A DNA stretch of 64,000 nucleotides from Burkholderia ubonensis (GTDB lineage Bacteria > Pseudomonadota > Gammaproteobacteria > Burkholderiales > Burkholderiaceae), in contig NZ_CP013422.1 in assembly GCF_001718695.1 (NCBI RefSeq), positions 1,488,001 through 1,552,000 of the forward strand, given 5' to 3'. Within the stretch, counting starts at the first letter, position 1. Every line of letters begins with the position of its first letter. Made by a program: the position numbers and the translations under genes. Positions 8,604-16,933 of the stretch are shown in pieces. The notes below the pieces were generated by a model. The model saw nothing but the letters and a program-made list of their open reading frames with translations, was not told the origin of the DNA and made no database searches.

Positions 8604-8801
8604 TCACGATTGCGGCTTGGGCGGCGCGTGACGCGCTTCCCATTCGGCCAGCTCGACGCGATAGCGCTCCATCGCGTCCTCGTACAGGTCGAAGATGCAT
8701 GGCGAGCAGCCGCTGTTGCAGCAGTCCTCGAGTTCCGGTTGCTGAGGCGGGGTCGGACGCGGATCGTCGGCGGGCGCATCCGCAGCGTCAGGCTTGGTCA
8801 C
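8604..8801 (-). CDS. Oxidoreductase-like domain protein (PF09791-type), small
   Basis: A small protein, 65 residues from the GTG at 8801 (VTKPDAADAP), or 86 from a GTG at 8864. The C-terminal two thirds match the short oxidoreductase-like domain: PPQQPELEDCCNSGCSPCI, then FDLYEDAMERYRVELAEW. The four cysteines (two adjacent, then C-x3-C-x2-C in total) suggest metal or cluster binding. A TATACT hexamer on this strand at 8831-8836 sits between the two possible starts and would be a good -10 box, which favours the shorter form. The family has no firm function. It is alone, downstream of and convergent with the MFS gene. Confidence 0.82.
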   Translation of the reverse strand: MTKPDAADAPADDPRPTPPQQPELEDCCNSGCSPCIFDLYEDAMERYRVELAEWEARHAPPKPQS

Positions 8802-8975
8802 GGCTTCGGTCGGTTGATGTCGAACGCGGAGTATAAGGCGATGGCCGGCTGCACGCAGGCTCACGCATGCACGCAGCGTCTCGCCGGCACATCGGCCGGC
8901 AGGCGTCGCGCGCGGTGGCGCGTGCGCTTACGCCTGCCGTGATGCCGAAGCCGAATGCGCTCGCGTGTCGCGTCG

Positions 8976-9689
8976 CTACGCGACGCGCCCGCTCACCGGG
9001 ATCGATGCGCCGGTGATCGCCTGCGCGTCGTCCGACAGCAGAAAGCCGATCGTCGCCGCGAGCTGTTCGGGCCGCACCCAGCGCGTGAAGTCCGCATCGG
9101 GCATGTCCGCGCGGTTCTGCGGCGTGTCGATGATGCTCGGCAGCAGCGCGTTCACCGTGACGCCGCGATCGAGCAGTTCCGCGGCCAGCGCCTCGGTGAG
9201 CCGCGCGACGCCGGCCTTCGCGGCCGCGTATGCGCCCATTCCGGCGCCGGCCTTCGACGCGGCGCCCGCGCCGATGTTGACGATGCGGCCGGCGCCGCTC
9301 GCGATCAGATGCGGCAGCGCCGCCTTCGACGCGTTCAGCGCCGTCTTCACGTTGAGCGCATACATCCGGTCCCAGGTGGCGACGTCGCCGTCGGCCACCG
9401 TTTCCCACGCGAACGCGCCCGCGATGTTGAGCAGCGCGTCGACCTTGCCGAATTCGCGATTGACCGTTTCCAGCGCACGCACGGCGGCCTGCGGATCGAC
9501 GAGATCGATGCCGCCGATGCGCAGCGCGTCGGCCGGTATGTCGGGCAATGCCTGTGGCTCGGGCGCCAGGCCGCGGCCGATCAGCGCGACGCGGGCGCCG
9601 CGCCCGCCGAGCCATGCGGCCGTGGCGACGCCCAGATGGCCGAATCCGCCGGTGATCGCAACGGCCTTGCCTTGCAGGTCGTGTTCCAT
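8976..9689 (-). CDS. Short-chain dehydrogenase/reductase
   Basis: A 237-residue classical SDR starting MEHDLQGKAVAITGGFGHLG. The cofactor motif TGGFGHLG is at residues 13-20, where the usual last Gly-Ile-Gly is changed to Gly-His-Leu-Gly. NIAGAF takes the NNAG position, the catalytic Ser is in VNIGAGAASKAG, and Tyr-Ala-Ala-Ala-Lys gives the YxxxK active site. PSIIDTPQNR is the usual loop after the active site and VSGRVA the C-terminal end. An AAGGAGAA ribosome site lies 8 bases upstream. It is divergent from the DapB-like gene 9977-10654. The substrate is unknown. Confidence 0.92.
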   Translation of the reverse strand: MEHDLQGKAVAITGGFGHLGVATAAWLGGRGARVALIGRGLAPEPQALPDIPADALRIGGIDLVDPQAAVRALETVNREFGKVDALLNIAGAFAWETVADGDVATWDRMYALNVKTALNASKAALPHLIASGAGRIVNIGAGAASKAGAGMGAYAAAKAGVARLTEALAAELLDRGVTVNALLPSIIDTPQNRADMPDADFTRWVRPEQLAATIGFLLSDDAQAITGASIPVSGRVA

Positions 9690-9976
9690 CGATATGTTCT
9701 CCTTGGTCTATGCGAGTTGAATGATGCCTGTCGAATGATGCGCGGTGCGCGATCGATGCAGGCGCTACGCGCGATCCGGCGCGTAGCTGAGGACCGCCGG
9801 GCGGCCTCGACACCTCCGCGCGATCGGGCAGCCACGTCGGCGCACGCACCGAGCCGCTCGGCATGCGGGCATAATGCGCGAAGCCGCTGCGCCGCACGGC
9901 GCACCGCGGCCGCGTCGGGCGCGAGAGCGCCGCGTCCGGCCCGCACGGCACCACTCCAACCTCACGCGCCCATTCC

Positions 9977-10654
9977 ATGCAAGTACTCGTCGTCGGCACC
10001 GGCAAACTGGCCGCCGAACTGCTCGCGTCGCACCGACTCGATCCCGCCGCCTGTGACGTGATCGCGTGGCCGCAGCGCACGCGCCCCGATACCCGCGCGA
10101 TCGTCGTGCATGCGGGCTCGGGCCGCGAGCTGCCCGCCGTGATCGCGTTCTGCGATGCAACCGGCTCGCCGCTCGTCGAGCTGTCCACCGGCTCCGCGCT
10201 CGAAACCGGATCGTACGACTTCCCCGTCGTGCTGTGCCCGAACACCAACATCTTGATGCTGAAGTTCATGAGCATGCTCGACACCAGCGGCCATCTGTTT
10301 CGCGACTGCCGCATCAGCGTGACGGAGTCGCATCAGGCGAGCAAGACATCCGTGCCCGGTACCGCAGTCGGCATCGCCCGGTCGCTCGGCGTGCCGGCGC
10401 ATGATATCCGCTCGGTGCGCGACCCCGACGCGCAACGCGATGTCCTGCAGATTCCGGACGATCAGCTCGGCCGCCATGCATTCCATCGGGTCCGAATCGA
10501 CGATGGCGCGTGCAGCCTCCAGTTCGAATCGCGCGTGTACGGCGCGTCGCCCTACGCGGACGGCGTGTCGCGAATCGTCGAGGCGGTGCGGCAGCACGCG
10601 CTCGAGCGGCGCCGGTACTCGGTCGTCGAGTTCATCCACAACGGCTGGCTGTAG
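9977..10654 (+). CDS. Dihydrodipicolinate reductase-like (DapB-like) protein
   Basis: A 225-residue Rossmann protein, a little shorter than DapB. It begins MQVLVVGTGKLAAELL with a GxGxxA/G cofactor motif and later has ELSTGSALETG and PNTNILMLKFMSML, matching the DapB strand and helix after the substrate loop. The key signature ESHQASKTSVPGTA (residues about 114-127) parallels the DapB stretch ExHHxxKxDxPSGTA, with one catalytic His replaced by Gln. The protein ends VVEFIHNGWL. I infer an NAD(P)H-dependent reductase related to DapB but probably not the lysine-pathway enzyme, since the His pair is altered and it lies outside a lysine operon. Confidence 0.8.
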   Translation: MQVLVVGTGKLAAELLASHRLDPAACDVIAWPQRTRPDTRAIVVHAGSGRELPAVIAFCDATGSPLVELSTGSALETGSYDFPVVLCPNTNILMLKFMSMLDTSGHLFRDCRISVTESHQASKTSVPGTAVGIARSLGVPAHDIRSVRDPDAQRDVLQIPDDQLGRHAFHRVRIDDGACSLQFESRVYGASPYADGVSRIVEAVRQHALERRRYSVVEFIHNGWL

Positions 10655-10739
10655 CTGGGGCGGCGGGCGCGTCCGTGCGCTGTCGGCCGAGGCGACGGCG
10701 ACGGCGGATCGATCGCGCGCAATCGCAGCCATCGCGGCG

Positions 10740-11070
10740 CGTCGGCATCGATTGGAGTGTGCCGGTCACCGATGTCCACACGTCGTTCGCAACGTCGATC
10801 ACGACGCTCACGGAGGTCGCGCGCTCGGTGGGATCGACGTAGTCGACGAAGTACCGGTCCTCGAGCGGCCGCGTGACGCGGCACGGCGCGCGCCCGCCTG
10901 CGTCGCTCGCCGTGTCGCGCCATTGCAGCGCGCCGGCTTCGAACGTATTGGCGCGCCACACGTCCCGCGCGTCGGCAAGGGCCATGGCTGCCCGACGAGT
11001 GAGCGCACGGGCGCGAGTACGTTCGCGTGTGGCGCGAAGCCGTCCGCGAGCGCACCCACCTGAATGAATA
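10740..11070 (-). pseudogene. Frameshifted MoaF-like gene
   Basis: Two reading frames on the minus strand each carry half of one protein. The first (about 11065-10990) reads FIQVGALADGFAPHANVLAP then VRSLVGQ; the second (about 10993-10745) reads ARDVWRANTFEAGALQWRDT, then GGRAPCRVTRP, then YFVDYVDPTERATSVSVVID. Put together they match the order of MoaF-like proteins (start FxxVGALxxGFAPxxN, end YFVDFVDPxxxxxSVSLVxD). The join at about 10985-10995 needs a frameshift or small deletion, and the middle is shortened. No intact start with a ribosome site is present. It lies beside a frameshifted AraC gene, so this small locus appears to have decayed. Confidence 0.55.
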
Positions 11071-11258
11071 CCGGGTGCCGTCGTAGCAATTGCTTTCTCC
11101 CGCACAGCTTCAGGCCCGGCGGGCCGTGTACGCTGCTCATGTGTACATGGTGCACGTTGCGTGTGCCGCGCGGTATCGGCCGAACGGATGAGGGACGCGC
11201 GATACGGGAACGCGCTAAAGTGCATTTGATCCGCGTCGCGGCGGAGCGAGGAGCGAGC

Positions 11259-12052
11259 ATGCATCGTGTCACGCATTACCGCCGCACCTGTGAAGGCATC
11301 GAGGCGATCAGCCTCGATTCCGACCGCGCGTTCCCGCGTCACGCGCACGACGAATTCGGCGTCGGCGTGATCGTCAGCGGCGCGCACCGGTCATGGAGCG
11401 GCCGTGGGCAGGTCGACGCGCAGGCTGGCGACGCGATCATGGTCAACCCGGGCGAGATGCACGACGGCATGCCGATCGATGCGGGCACCGGTCGCCGCTG
11501 GCGAATGCTGTACCTCGCGCCCGCACTGGTTGCCGGCATAGCGGCGGAAGAAGGCATCCGCGGTGTGGAACTCGCGAACCCGGCCGTGCGCGACGAGCAG
11601 CTCGTAGCCGCGTTCGCTCGGCTGCATGCGCGGGTCGTCGCGGGCAACGCGCCGCCTCTCGCACGCGACGAAGCGCTCGTGATGCTGGTGGCCGCGCTGC
11701 TCGCGCGGCATTCGAATCGCACGCTGCGGGCTGCGTGCGTCGCGCCGGCGATCCGCGCCGCGCGGGAACGGCTCGATGCGGCGCCCGCCGCGCCGGTGTC
11801 GCTCGCGGAGCTGGCGGGCTTGGCGGCGTCAGCCGCTTCCAGCTGCTGCGCGGCTTCGCGCGCGAACTCGGCATTACGCCGCACGCGTACCTGATCCAGT
11901 CGCGTGCGCGCCTCGCCCGTGCGTTGCTCGCGCGCGGCCACCCGATCGCGGACGCCGCGGCCGAAGCGGGATTCGCCGACCAGAGCCACCTGACGCGCGC
12001 GTTTGCCCGCCAGTTCGGGATCACGCCGGGGCGATTCCTGCAGGCGGGATGA
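11259..12052 (+). pseudogene. AraC-family regulator with one frameshift
   Basis: The gene starts MHRVTHYRRTCEGIEAI at 11259 after an AGGAG ribosome site. It has an AraC N-terminal cupin (RAFPRHAHDEFGVGVIVSGA, NPGEMHDGMP) and begins the DNA-binding domain with VSLAELAGLA. There the frame is lost at 11822-11826; continuing in another plus frame gives GVSRFQLLRGFARELGITPH, then ADAAAEAGFADQSHLTRAFA and the end FGITPGRFLQAG at 12052. The site reads GGCGGCGTC where GGCGGGCGTC would restore the frame, so one G is missing from a G run. As it stands the protein would lack both helix-turn-helices. A sequencing error is possible. Confidence 0.75.
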
Positions 12053-12410
12053 CGCTCCGCGCGATAGCGCGGGCGGTGCTGGCGATGCGTCGGTAGCAAT
12101 GATCGCCGCCGAGCGGTGATGGCGGTAGCGGCAGTACTCACGATCGCTGTCGCTGTCGTAGCCGAAATAGCAATCGCAGCCGAAGCCGAAGCCCCAGTCC
12201 CCGTCGAAGCCAAAGTCGAATTCCCAGTTGTAGCGCAGCGGCAGTCGTAGTCGCAATCGCAATCACGGTCACGGTCCCGATCGCAGTCACGCCCGGCACA
12301 CGATAATCACCCTCCCCGCACGACCACACCACCCGCCGCCCCTCACAGCCCCGAACACCCCCGCAATTTCATTCAAGACGGCCGCATCGTCACCCGCGAT
12401 GATGCGGTGC
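12053..12410. other. Intergenic stretch with hexamer-type repeats
   Basis: Between the AraC remnant and the EamA gene. Positions about 12135-12295 are low-complexity, listed separately. The remaining bases hold the EamA promoter, not identifiable by eye. Confidence 0.5.
12135..12295. repeat. Low-complexity hexamer-type repeats
   Basis: The stretch is built from short variations such as AGTCGC, AATCGC, GGTCAC, GAAGCC and AATCAC, with a period of six or three bases. It gives artificial repeating peptides on both strands. It lies next to the decayed AraC/MoaF locus. Confidence 0.7.
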
Positions 12411-13352
12411 ATGAAGACACGACTGATCGGCTATCTCTATCTCGCCGCCGCGATGACGGGCGTCGGCAGCACCGTCATCGCGAGCCGCCTCGCCGCCGGC
12501 GGATTGCCGCCGTTCACCGCGACCGCGCTGCGCTTCCTGATCGCGACGCCGCTGCTGTTCGCGTTGATGCGCGCGCAACGATTGCGCTGGCCGCGCCTGT
12601 CGCGGCGCGACGCGGGGCTGCTCGTCGTGCAGGCGGCGGCGGGCGGCGTCGGCTACACGGTGCTGCTGATCTGCGGCACGCGGCTGTCGTCGCCGCTCGA
12701 CGCGGGCGTGATGCTCGGCACGCTGCCGGCGATGTCGACGCTGATCGCGGCCGTCCTGCTCCGCGAGCGGCAGACGCCGCGCGACTGGGCCGCCGCCGCG
12801 CTGGCAACGGCCGGCGTGCTGCTCGTCACGTTCACGCCCGGCCATGCGGCGCCGTCGATGCGGGCACTGGCCGGCGACGCGCTGGTGCTGGCGGCCGTCG
12901 CATGCGAAGCCGTGTTCATCCTGCTCAACCGGCGGCTCGCGGTTCCGCTCGCGCCGCTGACGCTGTCGACGGCGATGTCCGGGCTCGGCTTCGCGCTCGC
13001 GCTCGTGCCCGCCGCATTCGAATGGCATGCGCTGGCGAGCGGCTGGACGCTCGGCGCCGTCGGTGCGATCGCGTATTACGCGCTGGTGCCGACCGTGCTC
13101 GGCTACCTGTGCTGGTACGCGGGCTCGGCACGCACGAGCGGCACCGAAGCGGCGCTGTTCACCGCCTTCGCGCCGGTATCGGCGGTGCTGTTCGCCGTGA
13201 CGCTGTTCGGGGAGACGCTCGGCGGCACGCAGGTACTCGGCGTTGCGCTCGTCGTCGCGGCGATGCTCGTAGGCGCGACGCGGCGGCGTGATGCGGCGAC
13301 GCGGCGACCGGCAGCGCAAGCGGACGCGTCCGCATCGCAGATCGCCGAGTGA
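12411..13352 (+). CDS. EamA/DMT-family transporter
   Basis: A 313-residue inner-membrane protein with ten hydrophobic segments and two EamA repeats. It starts MKTRLIGYLYLAAAMTGVG at 12411; an in-frame ATG at 12399 is a possible alternative. First repeat signs are LPPFTATALRFLIATPLLFA and LPAMSTLIAAVLLRERQTPR with the conserved Glu-Arg after helix 4. The second repeat has LVPTVLGYLCWYAGS and LFGETLGGTQVLGVALV. The C-terminal tail is polar and alanine-rich. The family exports amino acids, metabolites or drugs; the substrate cannot be predicted. Confidence 0.9.
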   Translation: MKTRLIGYLYLAAAMTGVGSTVIASRLAAGGLPPFTATALRFLIATPLLFALMRAQRLRWPRLSRRDAGLLVVQAAAGGVGYTVLLICGTRLSSPLDAGVMLGTLPAMSTLIAAVLLRERQTPRDWAAAALATAGVLLVTFTPGHAAPSMRALAGDALVLAAVACEAVFILLNRRLAVPLAPLTLSTAMSGLGFALALVPAAFEWHALASGWTLGAVGAIAYYALVPTVLGYLCWYAGSARTSGTEAALFTAFAPVSAVLFAVTLFGETLGGTQVLGVALVVAAMLVGATRRRDAATRRPAAQADASASQIAE

Positions 13353-13499
13353 TCCGGTCCGCTGCGCATCCCGCGTGACCGGCCAACGGTAACGATTGTA
13401 GGAATGTGTCGGCGCGCGGCAAAACCGTTGCGCGCCATCGCGCAAGGTGCAATATTCGCGTGGCCTGGCCATTCGACCACCGAACGCATACGCATCGCC

Positions 13500-14048
13500 A
13501 TGAACAAGAAGGAAGCCAAAACACGCATCGCGGCGCTGTTGTCCGCGGGCGCGAGGAAAGCCGACGTGCTCGCCGAGCTGGCGGGCCACGGTCTCAAGGA
13601 ACAGTTGCTCGCGCGCCTGATCGCGTCGCGCCCCGATCCCGCGCTGTGTTGGAGAAACCGCGTGCACACGCGCATCCTGGTCGGGCTGGGCGTCGCGCAG
13701 CTTTTGATCAGCGTCGCACTCGCCTACGTGTTCGCCGCCGGTGGGCTCGGCATCGGCGCGACGCTGCTGTTCGGTGCGCTGACCGTGTCGCTGTCGCTGC
13801 TGTTCATCTGGGGGTTCGCGACGCACCGGGTCGGCGCCTATCACGCGTACATCGTTCTGTCGCTGCTACAACTGCCGAAAACCATCGCCGCGCTCGGTCG
13901 CGATCCGTCCGCCGCGCTGCCGAGCCTCGCCGTCACCGTGATCCTGGTCGGCTACGTGTGGTTCGTCCGCAACCGGATGTTCCCCGACTTCGGCTGGTTT
14001 TCGCCGCGCAAGATCGACGGCCGCTACGCCTTCGTCGAAAGCGCCTGA
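13500..14048 (+). CDS. Unrecognised membrane protein with four helices
   Basis: A 182-residue protein I do not recognise. The start MNKKEAKTRIAALLSAG at 13500 begins a positively charged amphipathic helix region (residues 1-45, with KADVLAELAGHGLKEQLLAR). Four hydrophobic stretches follow: ILVGLGVAQLLISVALAYVF, LGIGATLLFGALTVSLSLLF, YHAYIVLSLLQLPKTIAALG and SLAVTVILVGYVWFV. The C-terminus is NRMFPDFGWFSPRKIDGRYA. The soluble N-terminus resembles a small helical bundle on the cytoplasmic side. Its gene has no operon partner; the next gene is convergent and ends at a shared terminator region. Confidence 0.75.
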   Translation: MNKKEAKTRIAALLSAGARKADVLAELAGHGLKEQLLARLIASRPDPALCWRNRVHTRILVGLGVAQLLISVALAYVFAAGGLGIGATLLFGALTVSLSLLFIWGFATHRVGAYHAYIVLSLLQLPKTIAALGRDPSAALPSLAVTVILVGYVWFVRNRMFPDFGWFSPRKIDGRYAFVESA

Positions 14049-14086
14049 CGCCGCGTTCGGCGTGACGCGGCCTCTATCGCGGGCCG

Positions 14087-14130
14087 CAAAAAACACCGGC
14101 CCGCCCCGCAACGGCGGGACGGGCCGGTGT
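14087..14130 (-). terminator. Rho-independent terminator of the entericidin gene
   Basis: An 11-base stem ACACCGGCCCG (14093-14103) pairs with CGGGCCGGTGT (14120-14130). Read on the minus strand it is followed at once by six T (14087-14092). It is 28 bases past the entericidin stop. Confidence 0.88.
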
Positions 14131-14157
14131 GTTCCGCGCAGGCCGGAACCGTTCGGC

Positions 14158-14292
14158 TTACTTCGCCTTTTCCGCGGTGTCGCTGATCGCCTGCCCGCCC
14201 TTCGAAATGTCCTGACCCACACCGGCAATCGTGTTGCAACCAGCGAGCGCGGCGGTCACCACCAGCAGCATTGCAGCAATCGTACGCGTCAT
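14158..14292 (-). CDS. ecnB: Entericidin A/B-family lipoprotein
   Basis: A 44-residue lipoprotein, MTRTIAAMLLVVTAALAGCN then TIAGVGQDISKGGQAISDTA. Residues 1-18 are the lipoprotein signal with the lipobox LAGC and Cys19 as lipid anchor. The short mature part with GxGxDIxxGGxAI is the entericidin signature. AAGGAGA lies 8 bases upstream of the ATG. Entericidins are small envelope lipoproteins linked to stress-induced bacteriolysis, often in antidote/toxin pairs; only one copy is present here. The symbol is the family's usual one, and A- or B-type cannot be decided. Confidence 0.9.
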   Translation of the reverse strand: MTRTIAAMLLVVTAALAGCNTIAGVGQDISKGGQAISDTAEKAK

Positions 14293-14442
14293 TCTCAATC
14301 TCCTTCGAGTCGAAAAGCCCGAGCGGGCAGATCGTGTCAGGCGGCGCGTCCCGCGGCATGCGGAACACGGGGCCTGAACGGATTATACGGAGACGCCCGC
14401 CGCGCGCCAGTGCACGCAGCGTCGCGGCCGCGCAGATTTTGC

Positions 14443-14470
14443 TTGACTTCGTCGTCGCCCGAACTAATAT
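14443..14470 (+). promoter_or_regulatory. Promoter of the HTH-aspartate carbamoyltransferase gene
   Basis: TTGACT at 14443-14448 and TAATAT at 14465-14470, spaced 16 bases, make a good vegetative promoter 36 bases in front of the start codon. It overlaps the palindrome described next. Confidence 0.7.
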
Positions 14471-14486
14471 ACGCACCGCGTATATT
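14466..14486. promoter_or_regulatory. Perfect palindromic operator at the pyrB-like promoter
   Basis: AATATACGC (14466-14474) and its exact complement GCGTATATT (14478-14486) flank a 3-base centre. The site covers the -10 box and the start of transcription, the classical place for a repressor, 20 bases before the start codon of a protein with its own helix-turn-helix. Confidence 0.7.
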
Positions 14487-14505
14487 TTCCCGTGAGGTTC
14501 CGCCG

Positions 14506-15801
14506 ATGACCGTTCCCCAGCAAGCCTTCCTCCGCGACGCGATGCGCCGCCTCAACATGACCCGCGAGGCGTTCGCGAACCGCATCGGCGTCAGCCGCCG
14601 CGCGCTTGATACGTGGCTGTTGCCCGACGATTCGCAGGAGTCGCGCGGGATGCCGGAAATCGTCGAGCGCTTCGTGTCGGAGATCGTCGGCCGCGCCGCA
14701 CCGGAAAACGGCAACCATACGCAAAGCGTAGATAATCATGGGCTGGCGAAGCAATTCCTGTTCGAGGGCAAGCCGCAGCTGCTGTCGGTCGACCAGTTCA
14801 CGCGGGATTCGGTCGAGGCGCTGTTCCGCGTCGCCGACGTGATGCAGCCGATCGCACGCCGCCGCAAGATCTCGCGCGTGCTCGAGGGCGCGGTGCTCGG
14901 CAACCTGTTCTTCGAGGCGAGCACGCGCACCCGCGTGTCGTTCGGCGCGGCGTTCTGCCGGCTCGGCGGCTCGGTGTGCGACACGACCGGCTTCACGTTC
15001 TCGTCGATGGCGAAAGGCGAATCGATCTACGACACGAGCCGCGTGATGGCCGGCTACGTCGACGCGCTGGTGATCCGCCATCCGGAGAAGGGCTCGGTCG
15101 CCGAATTCGCGCGCGCGACCAACCTGCCGGTGATCAACGGCGGCGACGGCCCCGGCGAGCACCCGAGCCAGGCGCTGCTCGACCTGTATACGATCCAGCG
15201 CGAATTCTCGCGGCTCGGCAAGATCGTCGACGGCGCGCACGTCGCGCTCGTCGGCGACCTCAAGTACGGCCGCACCGTGCATTCGCTCGTCAAGCTGCTC
15301 GCGCTGTACCGCGGGCTCAAGTTCACGCTCGTGTCGCCGCCGACGCTCGAAATGCCCGCGTACATCGTCGACCAGATCTCGAAGAACGGCCACGTGATCG
15401 AACAGACGCACGACCTCGCGGCAGGGCTGAAGGGCGCGGACGTCGTCTATGCGACGCGGATCCAGAAGGAGCGCTTCACCGACGAATCGTTCGAGGGCTA
15501 TACGCCGGATTTCCAGATCAACCAGGCGCTCGTCGACGCCGTCTGCGGGCCCGACACGCTGATCATGCACCCGCTGCCGCGCGACAGCCGGCCCGGCGCG
15601 AACGACCTGTCGGTCGACCTGAACCGCGACCCGCGGCTCGCGATCTTCCGGCAGACGGACAACGGGATTCCGGTGCGGATGGCGATCTTCGCGGTGCTGC
15701 TCGGCGTGGAAAACCTCGTCCAGCATTCGATGCGCGACGCGACGTGGCGCCCGCCCGCGTACCTCGGGCCGGAGGATGCGGTGTTTCACGGGATCGATTG
15801 A
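14506..15801 (+). CDS. pyrB: Aspartate carbamoyltransferase with N-terminal helix-turn-helix
   Basis: A 431-residue protein, about 100 longer than the usual catalytic chain. Residues 1-75 form a DNA-binding-like domain (AMRRLNMTREAFANRIGVSR then RALDTWLLPDD), and the transferase follows from about residue 85. Catalytic marks are all present: FFEASTRTRVSF for carbamoyl phosphate, MAKGES with the mobile-loop Lys, INGGDGPGEHPSQALLDLYT, GDLKYGRTVHS, TRIQKERF and MHPLPR. It catalyses carbamoyl phosphate plus aspartate to carbamoyl aspartate in pyrimidine synthesis. No pyrI or other pyr gene is adjacent. The palindrome overlapping its promoter suggests the protein could control its own gene; this is inference. 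Confidence 0.9.
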   Translation: MTVPQQAFLRDAMRRLNMTREAFANRIGVSRRALDTWLLPDDSQESRGMPEIVERFVSEIVGRAAPENGNHTQSVDNHGLAKQFLFEGKPQLLSVDQFTRDSVEALFRVADVMQPIARRRKISRVLEGAVLGNLFFEASTRTRVSFGAAFCRLGGSVCDTTGFTFSSMAKGESIYDTSRVMAGYVDALVIRHPEKGSVAEFARATNLPVINGGDGPGEHPSQALLDLYTIQREFSRLGKIVDGAHVALVGDLKYGRTVHSLVKLLALYRGLKFTLVSPPTLEMPAYIVDQISKNGHVIEQTHDLAAGLKGADVVYATRIQKERFTDESFEGYTPDFQINQALVDAVCGPDTLIMHPLPRDSRPGANDLSVDLNRDPRLAIFRQTDNGIPVRMAIFAVLLGVENLVQHSMRDATWRPPAYLGPEDAVFHGID

Positions 15802-16180
15802 CGCGCAGCGGCGCCGCGCGGCCGGATTCGTTCGCATCCGGCCGCGAACGCCGATGCCGGCAGCGCGAGCACGCGCGTCGCGGCGCATGTCGCCGGTCGC
15901 CGGTCGCCGGTCGCCGGTCGCACTCGCCAGCCGCCAGCCGCCAGCCGCCAGCCGCACAACTATCGTCACGATCATCGGTAACGCGAGCGGCGTCCGCGCC
16001 TACGCGGCGATGCACGGCTCAGCACGTGCAATCCGCTGCGCTCGACGCGACCATGCACGAACGCAACCGCTCGCCGACATTCTTTCCGCCACCCATCCGC
16101 CTGCGTCGGTAACATCGGCACTTGCCCATCGCCGCCCGCTCGCGCACAATCGGCCCACCTGCCCTCCTCTCCCCGCGCCG
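15802..16180. other. Intergenic stretch with 7-base tandem repeats
   Basis: 379 bases without a gene. It contains two neighbouring 7-mer arrays (15890-15955), listed separately, and then the region before the MocA-like gene. Confidence 0.5.
15890..15955. repeat. Two adjacent 7-base tandem arrays
   Basis: TCGCCGG occurs four times in a row from 15890, then after six bases CGCCAGC occurs four times from 15925. The two motifs differ by little and could be the same ancestor. The 7-base period is not coding-compatible. Confidence 0.85.
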
Positions 16181-16765
16181 ATGTCCTACGCGTCGCTCGC
16201 CACCGGCGTTCTCCTGGCCGCCGGCCTCGGTCAGCGCTTCGATCCCAGCGGCCTGCACAGCAAGCTGCTCGCCCTGCTTCCCGACGGCACGCCGGTCGCA
16301 GTCGCGGCCGCGCGCCGGCTCGCGACGGCCACCGCCGACGTGGTCGCCGTCGTGCGCCCCGGCGCCGATAAACTCGCCTATCTGCTGAACGAATCCGGCT
16401 GCCGGGTCGTGTTCGCGCCCGACGCGGTGCGCGGCATGGGCGCGAGCCTCGCCGCCGGTGTGCGCGCGAGCGCCGATGCAGACGGCTGGCTCGTCGCACT
16501 CGGCGACATGCCGTGGATCGCCGCATCCACCTACGAAGCCGTCACGCGCGCGCTAGATGCCGATCGCGCGTCGATCGTCGCGCCGATGCATCGTGGCGTG
16601 CGCGGTCATCCGGTCGGCTTTGCCCTGCACCATTACGATGCGCTCGCCGCGCTCGACGGCGACACCGGCGCCCGCGCGCTGTTCGCGCGCGAGCGGGTCA
16701 CGCTGCTCGACGTCGACGATCCGGCCATCCTGCGCGACGTCGACACGCCGGCCGATCTGCGCTGA
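16181..16765 (+). CDS. MocA-like nucleotidyltransferase (NTP-transferase 3 family)
   Basis: A 194-residue protein beginning MSYASLATGVLLAAGLGQRF at 16181. The LAAGxGxRF signature followed by a Lys (SGLHSKLL) forms the nucleotide-binding site; LVALGDMPWI carries the metal-binding Asp of the family, and RGHPVGFALHHY is the substrate-side motif typical of molybdenum-cofactor cytidylyl- and guanylyltransferases (MocA/MobA). The end DVDDPAILRDVDTPADL is also standard. It probably transfers CMP or GMP to molybdopterin. The window encodes a molybdenum hydroxylase at 30.5-33.2 kb that would need such a cofactor, though it is 14 kb away, so a link is only plausible. Confidence 0.82.
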   Translation: MSYASLATGVLLAAGLGQRFDPSGLHSKLLALLPDGTPVAVAAARRLATATADVVAVVRPGADKLAYLLNESGCRVVFAPDAVRGMGASLAAGVRASADADGWLVALGDMPWIAASTYEAVTRALDADRASIVAPMHRGVRGHPVGFALHHYDALAALDGDTGARALFARERVTLLDVDDPAILRDVDTPADLR

Positions 16766-16933
16766 CGTCGACGCGCGCCGCCAGCGCAAGGTCCGAGATT
16801 CGGTGCGATATCAACCGCCGAGCGAATATCGCAGGCAATCGCACTGCAAACGCGTGCCCGATTGCCTATAAAGGAGACGAGGCGCGCTCACCGCGCCGTC
16901 CGCTTCCCCTGTCACGCATTGCGCGAGCTCTCC

